From positions 7,666,199-7,730,198 of the forward strand of contig NC_080713.1 of NCBI RefSeq assembly GCF_019097595.1: a DNA stretch of 64,000 bases. Direction: 5' to 3'. A program made the position numbers and the translations under genes. The DNA comes from Hemibagrus wyckioides (taxonomy: Eukaryota > Chordata > Actinopteri > Siluriformes > Bagridae). Below the pieces are notes generated by a model, which searched no databases, had not been told where the DNA came from, and saw nothing but the letters and a program-made list of their open reading frames with translations. Shown in pieces: positions 21,191 to 33,544 of the stretch. Position 1 is the stretch's first letter. The number at the start of each line of letters is the position of its first letter.

Positions 21191-23525
21191 TTATAAGAAC
21201 TTAGTAAATGTATGATCGGATGGGTGTGTGTGAAAGAGAGAGAGAGAGAGATAGCAAGTGGTTGGGAATTGGCCAAGACGAAATTAGGGAGAAACTGGTA
21301 AAGAAGGTTACACAAGGTTGTGCAGGCTTTTGCATTGAAAAAGTTTCTCAGAGCCTAAGTGCTAATGAAGGCTTTTATTACAGCCTCGTAGCGCACTAGC
21401 TCAGCGTCCTCCTCTTCCTCGTCCTGACCTCATTAGCATTGCTGAGAGGGTTTGTGCTGTGTGTCCTTGGCAGATAACAATGTAGCACTGTGCCCTGGTG
21501 TTAGTGCTGCGTGAGAAATCAGAGGCTACAAACCACAGAGGGTGTGTTAGAGGATTCCAACAGGTTAGAAATGTTAATTGAACATATTAACAGTATCATG
21601 CTGGTTTGTCAGGGAGGGGTTTTTGGCCATATGTCCGTATTCGCATGCTTTTAATTCCTTTGAAAGAAAATTAGTTCATTTTTCGCACAAAAAAAATCTG
21701 TTGAAGTAATCCAGATGTTCGACACATGTTTAGTCTCTTCAGTTTAATTAGACAGAATTTTTTTGCGATTTTTGCTGACAAAAAATACTTGATTTTGTTG
21801 CAGTTTATTTTTATTTTGCACCTTTTTTGTGTTTTTTTTTTTGCTTGTAAATGTGTGTTGGGATGACCTCACACGACACGTCTTGGCTCAGAAAAAAATC
21901 ATCATTTTTGGACCTGAAGGTTTGGTGAATGCTCTTTTGTTGTCCATGCTTTTATTATCTCTGATTTTTTAAAAAAATAAAAAAATAAATAAAATCATGG
22001 AAACATGACAGAACAGTGGTTAAGGCTCTGAGCTCACGTTGGTCTGGGAATGCTTTCAGTCTTTATGTAGGCAAGTTTCCATATATAAAGGCACTATTTT
22101 ATTGCATTGTTTTAAAAAAAACAAACAAAAAATGTACCCATGTTGTGAAAAGAGGGAGGAGGTATGAGAGAACTAGGGAGGAGGGAAAAGGAGTAGCCCC
22201 AGCTGGTCAGCAAAAACCACAACACCCAAGATCAAGGAAGTGTGTGTGAGCGCGTGGGCGTCCCGTATACGCTGCGGTGTATCTGGTTCTAGTCACGTCA
22301 CAAAAGAGCCCTTTGATGCACAGGCAAGGCAAGCCTGGCTCGACAGGACGTGTGTGTGTGTGTTTGTGCGCTCTTTAACCCACTTCAGCTCTCTGCCAGA
22401 GTCTCAGTGTTTTTAATCCCCTTTCCTCCAGCCATAATACTCAGTGTGTGTTTTGGTGTGTGTGTGAAAGCGGCACGTCGGTGTTAGCACCTTGAGTGAC
22501 CGTTTCCCGGCAGTTAAATCGGTTACGGCGTCCTCGTCTGGTGTCTGAAGTCGTCTCTGAGTATTAACCAGACAGACCTGCTGAGTCAGCCATTGAGAAA
22601 GCCAGACTTCAGTACATTTTCCCGCACTCTTTTTTTTTTTTTTTCTTGAGGTATTGGAGCAGCTAAGGGGACTTCCATGGTACGCAACTAACTTGATCAT
22701 GTTTAATTTCACACGGGTTTATCTCTTGCTCGCCAAGATGAGCAAAGATGTTAGCGAACGCTATTATCTTATCTTGTCTTATCTCAACTAGATATTGGAA
22801 CTATTATTATCGTTAGCGTTTTATTTGTTTTTTAGCATTTAGAAAGTTTGGGTCCAGTTGGGAACGATCCTTAATCACATTGTGCCGTGGTGAAAAGCGC
22901 TTGACCAGGATGGCTGCCTCTGTATGGGTCAGCGCTCGGCTACAGCAGTTCATTTTAAGCTTTCACTCTGCAGTGCTGGAATCAACCCCTGGCGTGTTTT
23001 TACCCCTCAGCGCCGCTCATTTAGGTGTGCGCGAACGAAGCAACCGCACCCCGGTGCAGACCGTAACCACCAGTCCGAGACCATGAGAGCGAGGTGCAAG
23101 GTGGTCTCATTTCCAAGTGAATTTTTTTGTTTTTCCTCCCCAAGCTGAACATTTTTCATGCATCATGTGAGTGGAATGAACTTCCTGCAGATTTGAAAAG
23201 ATTTGAAAAGCATTAGGTTAATGCTCCAAGAAAAGAACGAGTGAAAGAATAGAGAGTCTGGAGTTGTGTTTAGAAAAGGTCAAGAGAAAAACCTCGGGTA
23301 TTTATACTGATATCCATGTGTTATTGTTTTCTTTAGAAACTATTATTTTTTTACTTGACACACTTCAGAGGTTAACTCTTTCACACACACAAAAATCATT
23401 AAACTTGGGTGTATATAATAGATAATAAGCAATATAATAAAAATATACCCCAGGGAATAAAAATTTCTTTATATGGCAATTTTTTTTTAATCTAAATCCT
23501 TTACTTTTTGTCACCAGGTCAGATA

Positions 23526-24077
23526 CACTATACTGCCAAAAGTTTTGGGACACCCCTCCAATTCATTGAATTCAGGGGTTGGGCTTAGTCCAAGTGAAAA
23601 GAACTCCTCAACCTCTTAATTTATCCCAAAGGTGTTTCTATCAGGTTAAGGCTTTCCACAAGGTTTAGGAGTGTGTTTATGGGAATTTTTGAACATTCCT
23701 CTAGAAGCGCATTTGTGAGGTCAGGCACTGATGTTGGACGAGAAGGCCTGGCTCACAGTCTTCGCTCTAATTCATCCCAAAGGTGTTCTATCAGGTAGTG
23801 GTGCAGGCCAGTCAAGTTCCTCCACACCAAACTCGCTCATCCATGTCTTTACAGAGCTTGCTTTGTGCACTGGTGCACAGTCATATTGGAACAGGAAGGG
23901 GTCATCCCCAAACTGTTCCCACAAAGCTGGGAGCATGAAATTGTCCAAAATGTCCTGGTATGCTGAAGCCTTAAGAATTCCTTTCACTGGAACTAAGGGG
24001 CCAAGCCCAACCCCTGAAAACCAACACCTGAAATCAATGATTTGGAGGGATGTCCCAAAACTTTTGGCAGTATAGTG
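23526..24077 (-). mobile_element. Tc1-like element, family B, with duplicated 5' end (fold-back form)
   Basis: Both ends are TA-flanked and read CACTATACTGCCAAAAG into the element. Unusually, both carry the family's 5' subterminal sequence: left CACCCCTCCAATTCATTGAATTCAGGGGTTGGGC, right the complement of CATCCCTCCAAATCATTGATTTCAGG and so on. The element therefore has inverted ends of about 80 bases instead of the ordinary ~28. The interior on the minus strand is the 3' half-transposase. Confidence 0.85.
23772..24030 (-). pseudogene. Tc1-like transposase fragment, C-terminal DDE half
   Basis: The minus-strand frame encodes NASAYQDILDNFMLPALWE, then FLFQYDCAPVHKA with the second catalytic aspartate, then WMSEFGVEELDWPAPLPDR, where homology leaves this frame. 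The glutamate-bearing segment continues in other frames towards 23700. The copy is broken. Confidence 0.8.
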
Positions 24078-25399
24078 TATCTGATACGTATACTGTGATA
24101 TCCGAATCACCGTATCTGTTAGAAACTGATACCGGATATTGAACTGCTGCCATGTTGAGTTGTGTTTTTGGCATATCGTTATAATTAACAGTGACAACAG
24201 GACAACAGTCTGTCCAGAGACTGAAGATGACCACATCTGACATTTGCAGTATTTATACAACTATTTATTTATTAGTAAGTTGTTTTTTGTTTTGTTTTTT
24301 TTGTTTTTTTTTTCATTTTATTTTAATATGTTGATCTAGAAAGTAAGTCAGAAAATGACCTGATTCAACGAGTCGACTCGACTGAATCATTTTAACCTAG
24401 TGACTGAGATATAGAGCTAGTGAGGTGTTCTGGATATTTGGACCTCTGGATATTAGACTAAATATTTGATGACACAATGTGCCAGACATCAAGGGGTTAA
24501 TTGTGAAGGAAACAAACTAAATAGCATACAAACCAACACTGCTTTGATTCAGCCTTGGAAAACAGACTAATAAACGGTTGGTGCGAGAGAGACTTTTCAT
24601 TACTACAGAAGCATGATCGGAGTCGAAACCGTCTCCCCAAAAAAGCGAACAGCCGTGGAACAATTCTCTCGGCCGATTTCATTTTTGACCACACTAATAC
24701 AGCGGCTTCAAACCCTCCGGACGGCTGCTATGCTGTGTGTGTTGTTTGTCTGTGTCTGGTAGTGTTGCGGTCTGGACGTCATATTGAATTACTGACTTAG
24801 CGCTGGAAAAACCAGGTCAGGACATCCTTTTTTTCCTCTTTCTCTTTCTTCCTTGCTGTCTCTGCCTCACCACCCTGCCAGGCCAAACTGGCTGTGAATA
24901 ACCGCCAGAGTTCTAATTAACACGAGCTGCGTTTGGGAAAGCAGAAGAGAAAAGAAGCACAGAGGAGAAAAAGCAGAAGAGAACCGGTTAGAATTACGGT
25001 CAATACTGGGTCACACTCGGGTATGTTTTGTGTTGAACCCATCCAGAAAAAAAAAAAAGACTGTGTGTACTATTCACCATGACCACTACACATTTGTAAC
25101 TAATTCCACACGACAGTTGAGTTTTTACGGTAGCGCCTGAATGTCGAGTGCGTAAAAGAGCTGTCAGCAGCGTAATAACTCCGAGTGACACACTGATGCA
25201 CAGTGAACGCGGTGACGGGCGCGAGGAGAACTGGAGGGCTGTGACTAATGGCTCTCAAGTAGCAGTCACGGGGCAGTGGCAGCGCAGCGCTTATGAAGCA
25301 ATGCTACTGACCTGAATGTTGGAACTATCTGAGTTCAACCCTCTAGATATCATAAAACTTCTGTTCTCCATCAATTGCAAGATTTTTGACTCAGGACAT

Positions 25400-26165
25400 T
25401 CAGTGAATGCTCAAATGATTCCTCAGACCCACGGCCTTCAGCATTCAGCTTAGCTCAGAAGTGGGAAGTGGGAACTCGGAATTACATCATTTTCAATGCT
25501 ACTACAGTGATTTGTTTGCTGTTGATGCCGTGAGCAGCCATGTTGATTCGACATCCCTTGCCTTAAGGATACCCGAGATTCTGAGCAGGAATTCCGAGTC
25601 GAGGGATGTTCAGTGATTTAGTGAATGCTCAAATGATTCCTCAGACCCACGGTGCGTTCAGCTTACCTCGGAAGTGGGAAGTGGGTATTCGGAGTTACAT
25701 CATTTTCAGTGCTACTACAGTGATTTGTTTGCTGTTGATGCCGTGAGCAGCCATGTTGATTTGATATCCCTTGCTGAACTCAAGGGTTAGGATCCCTGAG
25801 ATTCTGAGCAGGAATTGCGAGTCGTGTGATGTTCAGTGATTTAGTGAATGCTCAAATGAATCCTCAGACCCACGGTGCATTCAGCTTACCTCGAAAGTGG
25901 GAACTCGGAATTACATCATTTTCAAGCTACAGCGCAGGAAAAAAACTTGGCTGGCCGTCTCCGTGTTTGTCTCTTGATGTATATTTACCTTCATAAAAAG
26001 ATTTAACAAGCAAACATGTATGTATGTTGATTTTTTTTTTTTAAACACTGCTACTCAGTGATTTGTTTACTTTGTTTACTGTTGATGCCATGAACAGCCA
26101 TGTTGATTCGACATCCCTTGCTGAACACCCGAGATTCTGAGCAGGAATTCCTGGAGTCGAGGGGG
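25400..26165. repeat. Tandem array of a ~220-bp unit, about 3.5 copies
   Basis: The phrase GTGAATGCTCAAATGATTCC recurs at 25403, 25621 and 25844, spacings of 218 and 223. Each unit continues with CAGACCCACGG, a GTGGGAA/CTCGGAATTACATCATTTTCA block, GATTTGTTTGCTGTTGATGCC and GAGATTCTGAGCAGGAATTCC. The third unit is interrupted at about 25928-26045 by unrelated sequence. A related single unit lies near 51315-51450. Confidence 0.85.
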
Positions 26166-26169
26166 CGTT

Positions 26170-27540
26170 TTCTTCTGTTATTTCATAGTTACAAGCTTTG
26201 ACCAAACGCAGTCGGAATCACACGTCACACGCGGCGCACTAAAAGCATCCATGACGTGGATGTTTGGTTTATGGTATAAGAGAACAGAAGGTCCTCATGC
26301 TGATATCTCGTCACTCTGATCCTTCATATGGTGAAAGCTTGTAGCTGGCGTGTGCCCGTAGCTGTGGGTGGATACGGCAGCTGGCGTGGCGGTGGATATT
26401 CCAGCGAGGGCAGGCTGTTAACCATATGGGTCCAGTGTCCATCCAGTCTCTGTTTACGACCACACAAGCATATATACAAGTATCCCCAGGTGAAGTGAAC
26501 CATACCTTCCTTTACATCTAGAACTTGTTTTGCAAGTTTTACGCCCACGTCCATATTTGGGCGTTCCTGTAGAGTGTTTGTTTTATAATCGTAAAAAAAA
26601 ATACACATTCAGCCATTTATTGTTATAATTGTCAGTGAAGCATAATTCCTGTTATCACTTAGCTTATAGTTCTAGAAGATATAAACAGCAGTTTCCTCAC
26701 TTCCTCTCTATTGTCCTGTAGGACAAGACATGGGGAAAACCGACTACTACTAATCTCGGACACTGGAGACACTCCTTTCATCAACGTTAACTAAACATAT
26801 CCTTATAGAAAATGTCACCACATTAAGCATTATAGCATTTAGACTTAAATTACAGTCTGAAAGTCTGAAAATGAAAAACACGTATATGTGCAGGACAGCT
26901 GGTTCTCCTGGATCGGGACTGGGAATCTGTCCTCCGATTGATGGACAGTAGTTTGGACAAGCGGCCCAGCCTAGCTATTTGTTCTCTTGCTGCAAACCGT
27001 TTATTCCAGGAAGTTACCCATTATCTCGCATACTTCTCCCTCTCATCCAAGCATAAAAACTGTCTTTTATTATTTAGACTATTAAAGGTTTGGATTCAGA
27101 ATTCAAAGGAAGACCAGCGGGACATGATTTCTAAAAGAATACTGCGACCCCGTGACACCCGGGTGATGTGTGGTCGCTGGGAAAAGATCTGGAACGTTCT
27201 TCATTATTTGCAGCGCTTCATTTAGTTTGCAGTTTTCCCCTCTCAATCTTGTAAACCCAAGTGCTGACATTAGCGTTGTTTGTATCAGGGACTTTGAGAA
27301 AGATCTGTATCAGGAGCTCTGGATTGTGTTTGGGGCTGGGGGGGAGGGAATGTCGAGTCTGACCGCTGTGGGCTTTACTGTGTTGCAGCGTAGGTTTGGT
27401 TGAACACAGCAGATCAGCGAAGCATCATATGTCCATCTGGGTTGAGAAAGTTCTCTGTATTAGACTCTTTAACCCTAACATTTTGGGCAAATACACTAAA
27501 TATACTTCACCAAAAGCAACAAGGCCAAACAGTGACCATC
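26170..27540. other. Non-coding sequence
   Basis: No exon, RNA gene or known repeat was recognised. The open frame at 26938-27225 has no known domain and atypical composition for a conserved protein. Confidence 0.55.
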
Positions 27541-27544
27541 CTAT

Positions 27545-28090
27545 ATTTCTTTTTAAGTTCTAGATTTATAATATAGGACTACTGTAATGTGAACATTGTA
27601 GTCAATTCCAAGCAGGAGAATATGGCACTATGTTTTATGATGAATGATATGGACTTATTCCTAAGTGCCCTTTGTGACATAGTGCACACTAGTTTCTCAT
27701 TCACAATATGTCCTAGATATGATGCTATATTCTAAGATGAATGATACAGATTTATTCCTAAGTGCCCTTTGTGACATAGCGTACACTAGTTACTCATTTG
27801 GAACACTTCCTCAGTATGATGCTATATTCGAAGATAAATTATATGGACTAATTCCTAAGTGCTCTTTGTGACATAGTGTACACTAGATACTCATTTGAAA
27901 CACTTCCTAAATCAGCCCTTATAACCCAAGACTGCAGAAAGTGGATGAATTCAATGCTGATCCTTTGTAACGTTCACTGGTTACTCATTTGGAACATGTC
28001 CCAAATCATTTAGAATTGTATAAAGTGGACTACTTCAGTGCTGATCTCTGTTGGTTTTACAAGTTGGATCCTGTCCTAGATTAGACCTGT
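27545..28090. repeat. Degenerate tandem repeat of ~95-105-bp units (block 1)
   Basis: Repeated phrases GACATAGTGTACACTAGTTACTCATTTGGAACA and GATGAATGATATGGACT occur about five times with heavy divergence. This block is related to the better preserved array at 29660-30870. Confidence 0.8.
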
Positions 28091-28539
28091 ATTTTAAGAT
28101 TATATTGAGAGGAAGTTGATCTTCGCTAGGCGGTACGTCAGAGCCGAAACTTGTCAGTCATCTCATGCACAGCGATGTTTAAACACACTGACGATGTCCG
28201 TCTCTCTTAAACCTTTCCGCCATCATCGTGATTGTTGTCATAGTCAAATTTACTAATCTAGAAGGACAGTGCACAAAACAGGACCTTTCACTAAGTTTGA
28301 AGGTGATATCAAGGGTTTTTATTTTTTTTAAATCAGACAATGAGTGTTTTAGTAATGAATAAGCGTCTGGTATAATACAAGTATGCAGTGTGAGACACAA
28401 GGCTGATTTGTTTAGCAGATGGGGAAATTCATCCATTTTTATTACTTCACGTATATATATTTATCTACGCTTAAGGCTGCCAGTCAGATCAGCGAAAAAT
28501 ATTGCAGTATAGATCAATAACGTTCATTTAAAACAGCCC
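28091..28539. other. Non-coding sequence
   Basis: Nothing recognised between the degenerate tandem block and the family A Tc1-like fragment. Confidence 0.5.
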
Positions 28540-28763
28540 ACACACAAGAGCTGCTCTGATCCAGACGTCTAGCCATCAAAATTTGACCCTTCATCAAACT
28601 CGCTCAAATCCTTACGCTTGCCCATTTTTCCTGCTTCTAACATCAACTTTGAGGACACTTGCTGCCTAATATATCCCACCCACTAACAGGTGCCATGATG
28701 AGGAGATAATCAGTGTTATTCACTTCACCTCTCAGTGGCCATAATGTTATGCCTGATCGGTGT
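28540..28763 (-). mobile_element. Tc1-like element, family A, 5'-end fragment
   Basis: On the minus strand it runs from the terminal repeat at 28740-28763 (CACCGATCAGGCATAACATTATGG) through the leader CCTGTTAGTGGGTGGGATATATTAGG and the start of transposase (first ~25 codons). It breaks off near 28540. TA flanks the preserved end. Confidence 0.85.
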
Positions 28764-28764
28764 A

Positions 28765-29655
28765 TTGTAGGGATTCTGTTGCTTTACTGCACCGTATGTG
28801 GCTGAAACAGATCTCAGTAGAAATCTACATAGAACTTATATAAGTACTGTAGACCGCTCGCTCCAGTGTGAGCGTAGAGTAAGACTTAATCGCTTTTTAA
28901 TGTCTTGCTTTGTCACAGCATCGAGCGAGCACGACTACAAGCGCACACTGTACTCAGCCAGTTGGGAGTCTGCCTGCTCACAGTCAATATTTGCCTTTGT
29001 AAGTTTCTGCCTTCTGGCATGGGAACAAACGACCAATGGATGACTGGCTACCAGAGCAGGAAGGAGTGTGAGCGTGAGCGGGGGGAGGAGGAGGAGGGTG
29101 ATCCTGTCTCACTGTTACTTCTGAACAGCGCTCTCGTTACAAGAGCGTCTTTTAAATGAAAATGATCATGCTGTGGTATGAAGCAGTGAGGTAACGGGAC
29201 AGTAATCAGTCTCTGGTGATCAAGTCCACTTGATTATTGTGTACGTTTGTCCTATAGGCTAAATCTTTTTAAACCACAGCTAAAAGCAGTAGCCTGTGCA
29301 GCCCTCTTAGTCTCAGTCGTCAAGGGTTTTAGACGGTTTGGGACGAGGCCACCCAGCAGGCCCGCTTTCTCTTACGTCTCTGCTCCGTCCATCTGGCGCT
29401 CCGTGAACGAGGGAGGAAGAGGGGGAAGACTGTGGTTACGGCACGGCTCTCAAAGAGTTGCTGAGTCTCGTAAACGCAAGGGTTGAGGGAGGCTTTGAAG
29501 TGCGCTGCTTTGCGCCGTGTGGATCCACTCTGCGGTAAATGACTGCTTCTCTCATGCTCGTGGAAGCGCCGATGACTGAGAGCGCGCCATGCAAGCCCTA
29601 GCCTAGCCTGCTTGTCATCCCCATTCCATCCTAACACACTGCTCCTCTTTGTCAC
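28765..29655. other. Non-coding sequence, moderately GC-rich
   Basis: The region 29290-29640 is richer in GC and CpG than its neighbours but has no recognised exon. Open frames on both strands look incidental. Confidence 0.5.
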
Positions 29656-29659
29656 TTAG

Positions 29660-30870
29660 GGGACACTGTCTGTGTCATTTGGAACGTGTCCTAAATGTAA
29701 AAGACGAATCACATGGTTTGTTGAAGAGCTTACTGTGACATGGAGTACACTAGTCTTTTCATTTGGATCGTGTCCCAAATCACTCATTGTATCTTCGGGC
29801 TGTATAAAATGAACTTTGTGTGGATCTTTGTAGTGCACACTTGTTGCTCATTTGGAACAATCGAACAATGTAGTTTAAGATTGTATAACGGTTACTAATC
29901 CAGTGCTGATCTCTCTAGAGCACACTTAGCTACTCATTTAGAACGTTTTCCAAATCTTGCATCCTAAGACTGTACAATGTGGATGAATTCGGTGTTGATC
30001 TCTGTAGTCGTACACTTGTTACTGACGTCCTAACGACGAATGATATGGACTAACTCGTAAAGTGCCCTCTATGACATAGTGTGCACTAGTTGTTTCATTT
30101 GGAACATGTCCTAAATCAGAAATACTGTATAATGTGATTGAATTTATTGCTGATCTTTGTGACGTAGTGTACCCTAGTTACTCTTTTGGAACACGTCCTA
30201 AATCAGACCTTATAACTTGAGACTGCATAAAGCGGATGGATTCAGTGCTGATCCTTTGTAACGTTCACTTGTTACTCAAAACTGTCTTAAGATTGTATAT
30301 AATGATACTGGATTCAGTGCTTATAGTTGTTGTGTACACTATTTACTCATTTGGGACACGTCCGAAATCACACATTGGGTCTTAAGATTGTATATAATGA
30401 TATTGGATTCAGTGCTTGTCATTGTAGTGCACACTAGTTACTCATTTGGAACACGTCCAAAATCACACATTGGGTCTTAAGATTGTATATAATGATATTG
30501 GATTCAGTGCTTGTCATTGTAGTGCACACTAGTTACTCATTTGGAACACGTCCAAAATCAGACATTGGGTCTTAAGATTGTATATAATGATAATGGATTC
30601 AAGTGCTTATTGTTGTAGTGTACACTAGTTACTCATTTGAGACACGTCCGAAATCAGACATTGGGTCTTATGATTGTATCAAATGATATTGGATTCAGTG
30701 CTTATTGTTGTAGTGTACACTAGTTACTCATTTGGAACACATCTGAAATCAAACCTGTCTTAAGATTGTATATAATGTTAATGGATTCAGTGCTTATAGT
30801 TATAGTGTACACTAGTTACTCATTTAGAACATGTCCTAAGTATCACACTGCAGTCTAAAATGAATGACAT
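29660..30870. repeat. 95-bp tandem repeat array (block 2)
   Basis: The word CTTAAGATTGTATATAATGAT starts units at 30381, 30476 and 30571 (exactly 95 bases apart), then at about 30667 and 30759. Each unit holds GGATTCAGTGCTT, GTAGTGCACACTAGTTACTCATTTGG and ACACGTCCAAAATCA. Units left of about 30280 are much more diverged, so the array appears to have expanded recently at its right end. Confidence 0.9.
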
Positions 30871-31520
30871 GGACTAATACAGAACTGCAAGTGATTTAAT
30901 TTGGAACACGAGCTTCAATCAATCCTGATAAATGACAGCAATTCACGAAAGCATTCAGAGTACGAGAGAAATGCGTGAGGCCGATAAACTCACAGCGGAC
31001 GCGTCAGCAACTTCATTTCCCCAAATTGCTGTAATGCCTCGGAAGCTGCGTCGTCCTGCCCTGTAGGTGTTTTTGCAACTACCGAGTCTATTTTAAGTTG
31101 TTTGCTCCGTTTGTTTTCATAGCGCTCCAAAGCCAGACGCAACATCGGAGAAGCCACAATATCCTGCTCTTTTATTTACAGCCTCAATCTGGCCATCTCT
31201 CAGCGCGTCAGCTCAACCCATCCCATTTAAGAGCGCATGCTTTTCTCATGACCACGTCGACCGACATGCACATCATACGCCTACAGTAAAGTCATTGTGT
31301 CACAATTACATAACCACATACACACTCATGCGTACACACAGCTCTGAAGCAAAGCGTATAAATAATTTACCCACATCCAGTGATTGTAGCTTGTTGTTTC
31401 CAGCGGCGTTACTGATCACCCTGCGGTTCATGCTAGCACAATCAAGCAGACCAACATGAACAAGTGAATCCTCTGCATGTGATGTACCAAAACATTTCAC
31501 AAGGCCAGATCAGGAGAAAA
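30871..31520. other. Non-coding sequence
   Basis: No recognised coding or repeat feature. Confidence 0.5.
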
Positions 31521-31522
31521 TA

Positions 31523-32130
31523 CACTATACTGGCAAAAGTTTTGGGACACCCCTCCAAATCGTTGAATTCAGGGGTTGGGCTCGGCTCCTTAGTTCCAGT
31601 GAAAGGAACTCTTAATGCTTCAGCATACCAAGACATTCTGGACAATTTCATGCTCCTAACTTTGTGGGAACGGTTTGGGGATGACCCTTTCCTGTTCCAA
31701 CATGACCGGTGCACAAAGCAAAGTCCATAAAGTCATATATAAGTGAGTTTGGTGTGGAGGAACTTGACTGACCTGCACAGAGTCCTGACCTCAGCCTAAC
31801 AGAACACCTTTGGGATGAATTCGAGCGGAGACTGAGAGCCAGGCCAAAACTGGGATGACTGCCTTTACATGCACATGAATGTAATATGGAGTTGTTCCTC
31901 ATTTCCAGCTATAACAGCTTCAACTCTTCTGGGAAGGCTTTCCACAAGGTTTAAGAGTGTGTTCATTGGAATATTTGACCATTCATCTAGAATTGCATTT
32001 GTGAGGTCAGGCACTGATGCTGGACGTGAAGGTCTGGCTCAGTCTCCACTCTAATTCATCTCAAAGGTGTTCCTTCGGGTTGAGGTCAGGACTCAGGTGT
32101 AGACCAGTCAAGTTCCTCCACACCAAACTC
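31523..32130. mobile_element. Tc1-like element, family B, internally inverted (fold-back) copy
   Basis: The first part (31523-31842) is in + orientation: TA, terminal repeat CACTATACTGGCAAAAG, then the DDE-half coding sequence up to AGAGCCAGGCC. At about 31843 it switches, through CCAAAACTGGGATGACTGCC, to the reverse complement of the family's 3' half, which runs to about 32130. The second copy of the same junction is at 41900 in opposite orientation. The right end lacks a terminal repeat. Confidence 0.85.
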
Positions 32131-33050
32131 TTTATTTAGTGCTGATGGAAGGAGTCTTCAGTATCAGTGGAGTGAAGCTGTAACTTTCCAACACTGAACA
32201 TTTTGTGCTTTCTTGGTGAAAAGTTGCATGTAAACTGTCGCATAGAGCTGAAGAAAAAGAGCTCTTCATCTAAACATTGTGTCGTAGTAGCAGCCGTTAT
32301 CGAGGCAGCGTGGAGGAAATTAATGAAAGCTGCTGATCACTGCTGGGATTTCAGCAGCGCACGAACTGCTGTGCTTTCTCAAACCAGTTCAGCAGCATGT
32401 GCATTTTCCAACTTCAGGCTCCTCTCGCCTCCTCTCGTTCTCTCGGGTTTCCGTTTCCTCTCCGCATTTTTTCTTTTGCTCTCTCTCTCTCTGTCTCTCT
32501 CTCTCTCTTTCACTCTCTCTCGAATGGTGTTCAGGTAGCTATCAGGGCCACGGCTGCATACCAGCTGATCCCAGAACAGAGCAGGGAGGCCAGAGAGGAA
32601 ATAAGAGGACGGGGCGTCAGGAATGCTGCGAATGTTATCCTGTGTTTATCTGCATGGGATCTCTGTAAATGTTTTCTCTCAGTTCTCTGACACGTTCTCT
32701 TTGTTCCCTCTCTTTCAGTCTCGCTCTCTCTTTCACTCCTTCTCTCCCAGCTGTCATAATAACACTCGGAGCATATTGAAAGCTCATTCCGTGTTCACTG
32801 ACCAGCTAAGGCGCTGTTTAATCAACCGTGCACGTTAAAGCCCACTATATTCACCTGCACATCACAGTTACTCAGCATTTAATATGAAACCAGGCTCAAG
32901 TAAAACAAGCATGTCTTTTTTTTTATGTATTTCAGATAGACAGACGTGCCCTGCAGCCATGAGGCGACCTGGACTGATTGGAAATCTCTAAGCACGTGAG
33001 TACGAGTGTTTATAGTAAACATTGTACAGTTTCTCCATCAGTTTATGTGA
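32131..33050. other. Non-coding sequence with CT repeat
   Basis: A CT-rich stretch at 32478-32520 and another at 32700-32745. The Ser/Leu open frames across them are artefacts. Nothing else was recognised. Confidence 0.6.
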
Positions 33051-33333
33051 GTTCCCCGGTCTGCACTGGTCAGTATCTATCAAAAGTGGCCCAAGGAAGG
33101 AACAGTGGTGAACTGGTGACCAAGGCTCACTGATGCACGTGGGGAGCAAAGACTGTGTGATCCGATCCAACAGACGAGCTACTGATGGTCAAATTGCTGA
33201 AGAAGTTAATGCTAGTTCTGATAGAAAGCTGTCAGAATACACAGTGCATGACGGGTCAGGGCTGTTTTGGCAGGAAAAGGGGGACCGACACAGTATTAGG
33301 CAGGTGGTCATAATGTTATGCCTGGTTGGTGTA
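33051..33333 (+). mobile_element. Tc1-like element, family A, 5'-truncated deletion copy
   Basis: It begins within the transposase gene (GTTCCCCGGTCTGCACTGG), carries the second helix-turn-helix region ([18 protein letters not shown]) and the shared internal-deletion junction near 33248, and ends with the right terminal repeat followed by TA. A deletion removes part of the linker near 33120. Confidence 0.85.
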
Positions 33334-33404
33334 TATCTTGGCATGTGATGTCTTTTGTTTTTATATGACCTTATCTTATGACCACAATATCATTTGTTTA
33401 AGGA

Positions 33405-33541
33405 ACCAAGGAAGGAACCAAGGAATTCTTTGATTCGACTGAATAAATCTCCCACCACCTCTGATGCCCATCATAAATGCCTTTTGTTACCCCTGGACAA
33501 TATTTGGCAGGTGGTCATAATGTTATGCCTGATCAGTGTAT
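33405..33541 (+). mobile_element. Solo right end of family A plus a ~75-bp block repeated in inverse at 34736
   Basis: The segment 33485-33541 is the last ~57 bases of a family A element (AATATTTGGCAGGTGGTCATAATG through GATCAGTG, then TA). Directly before it, 33405-33482 (AAGGAATTCTTTGATTCGACTG through GCCCATCATAAATGCC) is matched in reverse complement at 34736-34812, next to another family A copy. Confidence 0.75.
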
Positions 33542-33544
33542 ATT

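Larger units (their letters stand above)
21195..25395. other. Non-coding sequence interrupted by one Tc1-like copy
   Basis: Apart from the family B element at 23526-24077, I see no recognised feature. A GA run lies at 21233-21252, a T-rich stretch at 22628-22644, and a T/G run at 24281-24320. Head-like SINE remnants may lie near 22012-22035 and 25265-25345, but are too diverged to call. Confidence 0.5.
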
